Assembly (NCBI GenBank): GCA_022071965.1
Contig: JAJVIQ010000021.1
Location: 243,728-307,727 of the forward strand
Source of the DNA: Gammaproteobacteria bacterium
Lineage (GTDB): Bacteria; Pseudomonadota; Gammaproteobacteria; JAJPIJ01
DNA length: 64,000 nucleotides
Direction: 5' to 3'
The notes beneath the pieces are model-generated. The model searched no databases and had not been told where the DNA came from. It saw nothing but the letters and a program-made list of their open reading frames with translations. Numbering within the stretch: position 1 is the stretch's first letter; every line of letters begins with the position of its first letter. A program made the translations under genes and the position numbers. Shown here one piece after another: positions 34,826 through 42,086 of this stretch.

Positions 34826-36602
34826 TCAACGGGACCGCGACGCCTCCGGGTCGTGGCCGGGACGCCGGGCCTGTCCGGCCGCGACGCCGAAACGCGACAG
34901 CACGTGGCGCGTCATCCCGAGCGCGAGCTCATGCTCGCCCATGAACACCACCCCGATATTCTCCCTGCGCAGCAGCTCCGCTTCCTCCGCATTGTGAGTG
35001 CGCAGGACGACCTCGATCGGCGGGTTGAGGGTACGGGCGATCTGCACCATCCTGCGCACGCCCACCGTTTCGTCCGTGGCGATGACCAGCATGCTGGCGC
35101 GCGCGATGTGCGCCTGGATGAGCACGGCCGCCTCGGAGGCGTCGCCGGAGACCGCCGCGGTGCCGCGGGCGCGCAGCTTCTCGACCAGTTCCCGGTTCTG
35201 CTCGGCCACGACATAGGGTATGCCGCGCTCGTCGAGCGCCTGTGCGATGCGCCGGCCCACCCGCCCGTAGCCGACGAGCACGATCTGGCCGCGCAGCAGC
35301 GACTGGTCCACCGACATCAGCAACTCGGCGAGCGGGTCGTCGCGCAGTTCCAGGCGCCGCGCGAGCGGCGAGCGCGCCCGTATCCAGGCCTGCGCCGGCT
35401 CGATCGCGGTGAACAGCAGCGAATTGAAGGCAATGGATACCAGCGCGCCGGCAAGGATGAGACTCTGGCCGTCCGTCGGCAGCAGCCCCAGGGCGACGCC
35501 GAGGGCCGCGAGGATGAAGGAGAACTCGCCGATCTGGGCCAGGCTGGCGCCCACCGTCAGGGCGGTGTTGAGCGGGTAGCGGAAGGCTAGCACCAGGGCG
35601 ATCGCCGCGAGCGTCTTGCCCAGCATGACGATGGCCAGCACCGCGAGCAGCCTGAGGGGTTCGTCGATGATCACGAGCGGGTCGAACAGCATGCCGACCG
35701 AGACGAAGAACAGCACCGCGAACGCATCGCGCAGCGGCAGTGTTTCATCCGCAGCGCGATGGCTGAACTCCGATTCGCGCATCATCATGCCTGCGAAGAA
35801 CGCGCCCAGGGCGAAGGAGACATCGAAGAGCTTGGCCGCGCCGTAGGCGACGCCGACCGCGGCCGCGACCACGCAAAGAGTGAAAAAGCTCGCGCGAGCC
35901 GGTGCGCGCGACGAGCCAGAGCAGGCGAGGGAACAGCCGCCGGCCGATCACCAGCATCAGCGCAATGAACGCGGCGACCTTGCCGAAGGTGAGCGCAACC
36001 GTGATCCAGAGTCCGCGGCCATGATCCTGCATCGCCGTCGAGCGGGCATCGCCTCCGAGCAGATCGCCCAAGGGCGGCAGGAGGACCAGTACGAGGACCG
36101 TTACCAGGTCCTCGACCACCAGCCAGCCGACCGCGATGCGCCCATTGACCGACTCTAGCAGGCCACGGCCCTCGAGCGCGCGCAAGAGCACCACCGTGCT
36201 TGCCACCGAGAGCGCCAGGCCGAAGACGAGTCCCGCGCCGGCGTCCCAGCCCCAGAGATGAGTCGTCAGCATGCCCAGTCCGGTGGCGACGGCAATCTGG
36301 ACGAGGGCGCCCGGGATGGCGATACGGCGCACCGCCAGCAATTCGTCCATGGAAAAGTGCAGGCCGACGCCGAACATCAGCAGTCTGACGCCGATCTCGG
36401 CCAACTGACCCGTCAGGTGTACGTCGGCCACGAAGCCGGGGGTGGCAGGCCCGATGGCGATCCCCGCGAGCAGATAGCCCACCAGGGGCGGTATGCGCAG
36501 TCGCGAAACGATGAGACCCATGACCATGGCGAGGCTCAGCGCGGCGGCGATCGTGGTGATGAGGGTTATTTCATACGCATCCAGCGATCCGTTGTTGTTC
36601 AT
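34826..36602 (-). pseudogene. Kef-type K+/H+ antiporter with TrkA-N domain, frameshifted
   Basis: Two overlapping minus-strand frames together make one CPA2-family antiporter of about 590 residues. The 5' part starts at ATG 36602 (MNNNGSLDAYEITLITTIAA). It gives the first membrane helices (VMGLIVSRLRIPPLVGYLLA, LMFGVGLHFS) up to ARTGSRELF. The 3' part resumes with VAAAVGVAYGAAKLF, ALGAFFAGMMMRESEF, and a TrkA-N Rossmann domain (QIVLVGYGRVGRRIAQALDE). The frames join if one T is removed from a five-T run (minus strand; A-run 35883-35887). This is either a sequencing error or a genuine inactivating or phase-variable slip. Confidence 0.85.
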
Positions 36603-36906
36603 TGATGATGACCCGCGGCGGTGCGGGCGCGAGGCCTGCCGATCATCGCCGCTCCCGGGAGCGGTTACAAATCCACTTTCCCGATTGCTGCGCCTATCGC
36701 GTATTCGCGCCGGCACGCGCCGCGCAACCGCCCGCAATGCGATCACGCGCACGTCCCGGTGCGGTGCGCACCGGGTGCTGTCGCGGACCTTCGAGGGCGG
36801 AGTCGATCGCTGCGCGATCACGAGACCAGTGTGAGTGAAGGGCCTCGAGCCTGCCTGACCGGAAGGATCCAATCGCGGCCTCGGTTCCGCCGCTCGCACT
36901 CGATCA

Positions 36907-37092
36907 GCGGCCGCGAAGCGGCCGGGCGGCACCCACGACGCTCGGCACCTTCACATGCCTGGTGCGGGGTACCAGGCTCTCCAGATCCTGGGGCGGGACG
37001 ACGGTCGCGGGCATGTCTTGCGGGATGAGTCCAGGAGCATCCGGCATTTCACAGCCGACGCGGCAGCCGGCGGACCGGCCACGGTGTTCGAT
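36907..37092 (-). pseudogene. Relic of a GNAT acetyltransferase related to the gene at 40895-41494
   Basis: The minus-strand translation (IEHRGRSAGCRVG, MPDAPGLIPQDMPATVVPPQ, DLESLVPRTRHVKV, ending PLRGR) aligns over about 60 residues, without an obvious gap, to the intact GNAT gene 4 kb away (IERRGRPAGCLLGYVIPEDP, IPGDMPAMFVPLQELENLAS, WYVNVLAVLPQFRGQG). It lacks both ends and ends at a stop just after the degraded acetyl-CoA loop. It is a decayed duplicate. The flanking 36603-36906 shows no gene. Confidence 0.65.
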
Positions 37093-37120
37093 GCCGGATG
37101 AAATCAAACGGAACCAGATA

Positions 37121-37135
37121 CGACAATCGTTGTCG
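37121..37135. promoter_or_regulatory. 15-bp inverted repeat upstream of the CuA subunit gene, candidate operator
   Basis: CGACAA-TCG-TTGTCG is a perfect dyad 43 bp before the ATG at 37179. A second palindrome, TCGAGATCTCGA, lies at 37152-37163 next to the ribosome binding site. The position fits a repressor or activator site controlling the heme-copper reductase operon. The regulator is unknown; NO- or oxygen-responsive factors are candidates from context only. Confidence 0.4.
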
Positions 37136-37178
37136 AGTTGTAGTAGCTTCGTCGAGATCTCGAGATCACGGGGGCAGT

Positions 37179-37724
37179 ATGATCGTGCAGGATGTCGTCT
37201 GGACAATCGCACTGGCGGGGATGGGGCTGATCGCGCTGGGTTTCATCCATGTCATCGTCCAGGCGGGAAGGCCCGCGGATGAGACCGCAGCAGCCAGGTC
37301 CGTCCATACCGCCCATACCCTGCAGGCATGGTTGTTCGTGGTACTGCTCGTCGGCTTCATTGCGGGAAGCTGGGCCACCCTGCATCGTTTCCCGATTCCC
37401 CCGCAACACGGCGCGCTCGATGCGAAACAGGTAGTGGACGTGGCCGGGCGCATGTGGTCCTGGCAGATCACGCCTGCCACCGTGCGAACCGGCAGCGCCG
37501 TGGAGTTCCGCGTCACCAGCGGCGACGTCAATCACGGGTTCGCCCTCTACGCGCCCGACGGCCGCATCGTGACACAGACTCAGGCGATGCCCGGCTACAC
37601 GAACAAGTTGCTGCACACCTTCGACCGGCCCGGAACGTACACAGTGCAATGCCTCGAGTACTGCGGGATCGGGCACGCACCCATGACCACCACCTTCCAG
37701 GTGGTGGCGCCAGAGGGAGAGTGA
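37179..37724 (+). CDS. Heme-copper oxidoreductase subunit II with CuA site
   Basis: The 181-residue protein starts at ATG 37179 behind GGGGG. Two N-terminal membrane helices (about 5-27 and 48-66) precede a cupredoxin domain. The binuclear CuA ligands are complete: His119 in VNHGF, then Cys158, Cys162, His166 and Met169 in CLEYCGIGHAPM, with Glu160 supplying the backbone ligand. It therefore accepts electrons from a soluble cytochrome c or cupredoxin. The protein is short, as in B-family (ba3-type) enzymes. Subunit I begins 2 bp after its stop. Confidence 0.9.
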   Translation: MIVQDVVWTIALAGMGLIALGFIHVIVQAGRPADETAAARSVHTAHTLQAWLFVVLLVGFIAGSWATLHRFPIPPQHGALDAKQVVDVAGRMWSWQITPATVRTGSAVEFRVTSGDVNHGFALYAPDGRIVTQTQAMPGYTNKLLHTFDRPGTYTVQCLEYCGIGHAPMTTTFQVVAPEGE

Positions 37725-37726
37725 CC

Positions 37727-39226
37727 ATGGCCTCACTCGCAATGTATCCGGACGACGAGCGGCTTGCAGGCGCCGCGCGGGCCGCGTTCAATCTGTACAT
37801 GATCACCGCGGTGGTTCTGTTCGTGCTGATGATGCTGATTGGCCTGACCATGCGCATGGCGCAGGCGACGTGGCTGAACGTGCCACCCGCTCTCTTCTAC
37901 GAATTGCTGTCCATGCACGGGGCGGGCATGGTAGGAACCATGTCGCTCGCGACCACGGCGGTCATGTGGTTCTTCCTGCGCAAATACGTGCGATTGCGCC
38001 TGTGGGCATTCGTCACGAACTACGTGCTGTTCCTGCTCGGGGCGCTGTGCGTCGTACTGTCGATCTTCTCCGGAGGCTATGGTGCGCTGTGGACGTTCCT
38101 GTATCCGCTGCCGATCCATGGCATGGGGATGTGGACGCCGGGTTCATCGGCGCTGTTCATGGTGGGGAATCTCCTGATCGGCGTCGGGTCGCTGCTGTTC
38201 TACCTCGACGCGGCTGCGGGCATCATCGAGGTCCACGGCAACCTGGGCCGCGCGCTGGGCCTGCAATGGCTGCTGGGCGGCACGATCGATCCGGATCATC
38301 CGAAGGCGGTCGTGGCCGGCACCATGGTGATCATCTCGAACTCGCTGGGCATCCTGGCCGGCGCGGTGGCGCTCGTGATGAGCCTGGTCAATATCCTCTA
38401 TCCCGAGGTCGTGCTCGACGCGCTGGTCGCCAAGAACCTGATCTACTGGTTCGGGCACCAGTACATCAACGCCACCATCTACATGGGCGTGATCGCGGTG
38501 TACGAACTGCTTCCGCGCTACACCGGCAGGCCATATCCCATCTCGCGCCCGTTCCTGTGGTCGTGGGCGGTGAGTACCGTGTTCGTGATCACCGTGTTTC
38601 CTCACCACCTGTTGATGGATTTCGCACAGCCGCGTTGGCTTGCGATCACCGGACAGCTGGTTTCATGGGGCGCCGGGTTCCCCGTATTCCTGGTGACCGC
38701 ATACGGGGCGCTCACCAACCTCTACCGTTCCGACATCCGCTGGACGATGCCTTCCAGGCTCCTGATCCTGTCGATGTTCGGCTGGGCGGCAGGCATCGTG
38801 CCGGCCATCCTCGATGGCACGATCCGCAACAACCTGGTGATGCACAACACGCAGTGGGTGCCGGGGCATTTCCATTTCTATCTGTTGATCGGGGTGCTGT
38901 CGATGGTGCTGGCGCTGATGTTCCACGTGATCGGACGCCGCGCACACGCACCGCCGAATTCCCGCGCAGACAAGCTGGGCTTCCCGGTGTATCTGATGGG
39001 CGGCCTGGTATTCGTGTTCGCGTTCCTGGATGCCGGCCATCTGAGCGTGCCGAGGCGCATGGCCGAGCACCTGCCGGCGTGGACCTTCACCGACAAGATC
39101 GGATCGATCGGCGCCATGCTGGTGGTGCTGGCGATGCTGTACTTCACGATCCGGATCATGGCAGGCCTGTTGAAGGCGCCTTCGGCGGGGAGTGCCGGTG
39201 TCGGCATCGCGGACGCTGCTGGCTAG
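37727..39226 (+). CDS. B-family-like heme-copper oxidoreductase subunit I with Tyr-to-Asn active site (oxidase or NO reductase)
   Basis: The product is a 499-residue polytopic membrane protein. Low-spin heme ligands are His64 (SMHGAGM) and His383 (VPGHFHF); His381 is the high-spin heme ligand. The CuB/FeB ligands are His244 (WFGHQYIN) and His293-His294 (FPHHLLMDFAQP). In A- and B-family oxidases the residue four after the first CuB His is the cross-linked Tyr (HPxxY); here it is Asn248. Loss of that Tyr is a hallmark of nitric-oxide-reducing members of the superfamily. Several non-canonical families (eNOR, sNOR, gNOR, nNOR) have been proposed as NO reductases. Together with a CuA subunit and a nearby nar operon, I infer a cytochrome c-dependent NO reductase, not proven. 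Confidence 0.8.
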   Translation: MASLAMYPDDERLAGAARAAFNLYMITAVVLFVLMMLIGLTMRMAQATWLNVPPALFYELLSMHGAGMVGTMSLATTAVMWFFLRKYVRLRLWAFVTNYVLFLLGALCVVLSIFSGGYGALWTFLYPLPIHGMGMWTPGSSALFMVGNLLIGVGSLLFYLDAAAGIIEVHGNLGRALGLQWLLGGTIDPDHPKAVVAGTMVIISNSLGILAGAVALVMSLVNILYPEVVLDALVAKNLIYWFGHQYINATIYMGVIAVYELLPRYTGRPYPISRPFLWSWAVSTVFVITVFPHHLLMDFAQPRWLAITGQLVSWGAGFPVFLVTAYGALTNLYRSDIRWTMPSRLLILSMFGWAAGIVPAILDGTIRNNLVMHNTQWVPGHFHFYLLIGVLSMVLALMFHVIGRRAHAPPNSRADKLGFPVYLMGGLVFVFAFLDAGHLSVPRRMAEHLPAWTFTDKIGSIGAMLVVLAMLYFTIRIMAGLLKAPSAGSAGVGIADAAG

Positions 39227-39815
39227 CCTGCTGATCCTCGCGGCGGGCATTGCCGTCCTCGCCGCGGCCACCGACGGGTTCCGGGCGTTCACTTCCGAGA
39301 CCGCGCGCCGGGTCGCCGTACGCGAGCATCCGCGTGCCCTGCCGCCTATGCCGTTGCAGACGGCGCGCGGGAGGACCATCGATTTCATCGGACTGCGTGG
39401 CCGCTGGTTGCTGGTGGATTTCATCTACACCCGCTGCATGGCGTACTGCTCGGTGCAAGGCAGCGAATTCGCGCGCCTGCAGGACCGTCTGGCCGGGCCG
39501 ATCGCGGACGAAAGAGTGGCGCTGCTCAGCATCAGTCTCGATCCGTCGCACGACGGACCCGAACAGCTTGCCGCCTATCAGCGCCGGTCGGGAGATCGCG
39601 GGGTGGGCTGGATCGCGGCGCGGCCGGCGAGCCCCGCCGGGCTCGAGGCGCTGATGCGCGCGTTCGGGGTCACCGCGATCTCCGACGGGCTCGGTGGATA
39701 CGCGCACAATGCCGCGATCAACGTGGTCGATCCGCGTGGGCGGCTGGTTGCCATCACCGACTGGTACTCGCCCGGGGAGGCGGAGCGGTACGTCCTTCAG
39801 GGACTGGCGCAATGA
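39192..39815 (+). CDS. SCO1/SenC family copper chaperone
   Basis: The 207-residue protein starts at GTG 39192 (or GTG 39198), overlapping the end of the subunit I gene. An N-terminal membrane anchor (LLASLLILAAGIAVLAAATD) precedes a thioredoxin-like SCO domain with the copper-binding CMAYC motif (Cys-x3-Cys) in FIYTRCMAYCSVQ and the distal His in YAHNAAINVVDPRG. SCO proteins assemble the CuA centre of subunit II, which fits its place directly after the CuA-bearing enzyme genes. Confidence 0.88.
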   Translation: MPVSASRTLLASLLILAAGIAVLAAATDGFRAFTSETARRVAVREHPRALPPMPLQTARGRTIDFIGLRGRWLLVDFIYTRCMAYCSVQGSEFARLQDRLAGPIADERVALLSISLDPSHDGPEQLAAYQRRSGDRGVGWIAARPASPAGLEALMRAFGVTAISDGLGGYAHNAAINVVDPRGRLVAITDWYSPGEAERYVLQGLAQ

Positions 39816-40399
39816 CCGTGCCGCCGCGTGGGAAACCGTGGCTGGGCCCGATGCTGTGGCTCGCGCTTGCGTTGCCCGCGGCGCGTCATGCCCTGGAAGC
39901 CACGATGACGCTGCACATGCTGGTTCAGATCCCGTTGCTGGCGATTGCCGGGTGGTGGCTGCGGCCGTTGCTGCCGCGAGGCGCAGTCAAATCGCTGGCC
40001 GCGTGGAACCGCGGCGGTATCAGCGGGCTGTTGCTGGCCTCGCTGGCGGCGATGGTCTGGATGTTGCCGCGCGCGCTGGACGCGGCGCTCGAAGAGCCGT
40101 GGATCGAGATGGCGAAATTCATCGGCGTGCCGTTGCTGATCGGCGTTCCCCTGGCGGTCAGCTGGCCGCACGCCGGTTTCGTCGTGCGTGGCGTGTTCCT
40201 GGCCGAGGTCATCGCGACGGCGTTCCGTCTGGGCTGGTTGTTCCTCCTCGCTCCGCAGCGATGGTGCAGCAACTACCTGTTGAGCGACCAGCAGCGGCTC
40301 GGGAAGGCCATGCTCGCAATCGGTGTGGCGATCAGCCTGCTGCTGGCCTGGAAGCTGATGTGGGGGCGCATCGATGCCGATGGTACGCGGCGGCTCTAG
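39812..40399 (+). CDS. Polytopic membrane protein of the heme-copper operon, unknown function
   Basis: The 195-residue protein is coupled to the SCO gene by an ATGA overlap. It has about five hydrophobic helices (MLWLALALPAARHALEATMT, LVQIPLLAIAGWWL, GLLLASLAAMVWMLPRALDA, FIGVPLLIGVPLAV, and AMLAIGVAISLLLAWKLMWG). His residues near helix ends (RHALEAT, TLHMLVQ, WPHAGF) could bind heme or metal, as in CtaG- or CopD-like proteins, but I do not recognise a named family. Operon position suggests a role in assembling or serving the reductase. Confidence 0.65.
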   Translation: MTVPPRGKPWLGPMLWLALALPAARHALEATMTLHMLVQIPLLAIAGWWLRPLLPRGAVKSLAAWNRGGISGLLLASLAAMVWMLPRALDAALEEPWIEMAKFIGVPLLIGVPLAVSWPHAGFVVRGVFLAEVIATAFRLGWLFLLAPQRWCSNYLLSDQQRLGKAMLAIGVAISLLLAWKLMWGRIDADGTRRL

Positions 40400-40894
40400 G
40401 TCTGCCGGCCTGTGCCTTCCAGGCGGAACGGATCTCGCCGTCATGATCCGCTGCCTTCTGCGCGTGCCGTGCAAGTGATCGGCGCGTCCGTTGCCCGCGG
40501 GGCACCTCGGCAGGGTTCGGGCCGGTCAGCCGTAGCCGGGAATGGCGCTGGCGCCGGCGTTGCTGAATCCGCCCGGCGGCAAGCGATCGGCGAGACCCGC
40601 TCTTCCCCTCGCAGTCTGAAGCGCGGGCAGTCTGTGCGTTCAATCCACCCTGGAGTATTGCATGTCCGGGCGAGCCGGCATGGAGGAGCGGCAGCAGCAT
40701 CTGGAGTCGGCCGCGCGACGCGGCGTGTCGCTGGCGCGCCATGCGCGCGAGCGGGGGGGTATCGGCGGCGAGCTTGTACGCGGGGCGTCCAGTGCCGATG
40801 CGCCAGGCCGCGGCCACGGGCGGGGACGGGCGTTGGGAGAGCGCCGGCGCTTCGTGCCGGCAAGAGTGTTGCGCGCGCAGCGAGCAGCGCGAGC
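40400..40894. other. Intergenic region, no gene recognised
   Basis: About 495 bp lie between the membrane-protein gene and the convergent GNAT gene. A minus-strand frame (MARQRHAASRGRLQML-like) is open but matches nothing I know and has no ribosome binding site. No terminator with a T-run was seen. Confidence 0.4.
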
Positions 40895-41494
40895 TCAGGT
40901 AGACCTGTTCAGGAGCAGCCAGTTACGGCCGGCGTTCCGCCAGCCGTTCTTGAGCATCGCGCGCGAGGCGGTCACGCGGTAGCCACAGTGCTCATAGAGA
41001 CAGCGGGCACCGGCGTTGGCGTCCGAGACGATGACGCTCAGTCCGCGCCTGCCGAGCATGCCGGCGATCTCCTCGGCGTGGCGCAGCAGGCGCGTGCCGA
41101 GCCCCTGCCCGCGGAACTGCGGCAGCACCGCCAGCACGTTGACGTACCAGGTGCCGGACGCGAGATTCTCCAGCTCCTGCAGAGGCACGAACATCGCGGG
41201 CATGTCCCCCGGGATCGGCGCCGGGTCCTCCGGGATCACGTAACCGAGGAGGCAGCCGGCGGGCCGGCCGCGGCGCTCGATGATGGTGGCATTGCGGTAG
41301 GAGAAGCACCCTTCCTCGCGTGCCGCGCGGCGCTGTCCGACGTCCCAGGCGGACTCGCCCGGCGCGGCCATGCCTTCCCAGAGATAGAGCGGGAGCCCCT
41401 CGCCGGCGATGTTGACGAGCACTGCCAGCAGGGCGGCGTCCGCGCGGGTGGCCGGCCGCAGTTTCCCGAGCTCCTCCGCCATCTTGCCGATCAT
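40895..41494 (-). CDS. GNAT-family N-acetyltransferase
   Basis: The product is 199 residues. The core is a GNAT fold with the acetyl-CoA motif A in WYVNVLAVLPQFRGQGLGTR (R/QxxGxG/A) and motif B in ANAGARCLYEHCGYRV. The N-terminus (LRPATRADAALLAVLVNIAG) is the usual first strand and helix. The acetylation target is unknown. Its ATG overlaps the stop of a small upstream frame (ATGA), suggesting coupling. A degraded paralogue lies at 36907-37092. Confidence 0.88.
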   Translation of the reverse strand: MIGKMAEELGKLRPATRADAALLAVLVNIAGEGLPLYLWEGMAAPGESAWDVGQRRAAREEGCFSYRNATIIERRGRPAGCLLGYVIPEDPAPIPGDMPAMFVPLQELENLASGTWYVNVLAVLPQFRGQGLGTRLLRHAEEIAGMLGRRGLSVIVSDANAGARCLYEHCGYRVTASRAMLKNGWRNAGRNWLLLNRST

Positions 41495-41709
41495 AGCCGG
41501 ATCGGCCGGTTGTCGAGCCTGGCCGACGGGTTTTCGACACGCCCGCTCTTCAACCGATGCTCGGCAAACTGCCGCCAGGACTGCGGCAGGCCGTCCAGCC
41601 TCGCGATTGCCGGCCGTGCCCGCCGCTCCAGCTGGTCGGCATACAGGTGGTGCAGCAGCCGCTCTCCTTCTTCGCGGACCTCAGCGCCCCCGTGCGCCAG
41701 CATCGACAT
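41491..41709 (-). CDS. Small protein coupled to the GNAT gene, function unknown
   Basis: The 72-residue frame runs from ATG 41709 (or 41703) to a TGA that overlaps the GNAT start by 4 nt (ATGA). An AAGGAGG lies about 15 nt upstream of the ATG, further than ideal. The sequence is helical and charged (REEGERLLHHLYADQLERRA, LPQSWRQFAEHRLKSG). I do not recognise a family. The coupling and helical pattern favour a real gene, but the evidence is modest. Confidence 0.4.
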   Translation of the reverse strand: MSMLAHGGAEVREEGERLLHHLYADQLERRARPAIARLDGLPQSWRQFAEHRLKSGRVENPSARLDNRPIRL

Positions 41710-41879
41710 CGACTCGGCCCGCCGCCTCCTTCGATAGCGTCCCCGCCCGTGGTGTAAGACAGGTCGCCGGAAAGCCGGCGGCACAGATCTATCGCCGGAG
41801 CCCCACTGCCGACTCTCCGCTGAGACCCGAGGATCTGCCCTTCGCTGTGCCGCTTCTTCACGTCCAGACTTCTTGATCG

Positions 41880-41895
41880 TGGGATTGGAATCCCA
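41880..41895. promoter_or_regulatory. Inverted repeat in the narG upstream region
   Basis: TGGGATT-GG-AATCCCA is a perfect 7-bp dyad in the 377-bp gap (41710-42086) upstream of narG, 191 bp before its ATG. It may be an operator. I could not find a full FNR box (TTGATxxxxATCAA); only a TTGAT half-site at 42064 is present. Nothing else was recognised in the gap. Confidence 0.35.
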
Positions 41896-42086
41896 ACGCT
41901 GGCGCTGCACAAAATCGGGGGACGTCGCCGAAAAAGCAGGGTAAGATCGCTCCCCGGACATCGCTGCATCCGGAGGGTCTTGCGTCAGGTGTTCGCGCGA
42001 TGCAATATTCATCGTGCCATGTCGAGCGTGGCGGTGGGACGACCTGCCTGGCGCGATTACGCTGTTGATTGCCGAGGGGGTTTGCC

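Noticed and set aside
42060..42086. FNR box upstream of narG
   Set aside because: Only a TTGAT half-site is present at 42064-42068; the second half (ATCAA at 4-nt spacing) is missing.
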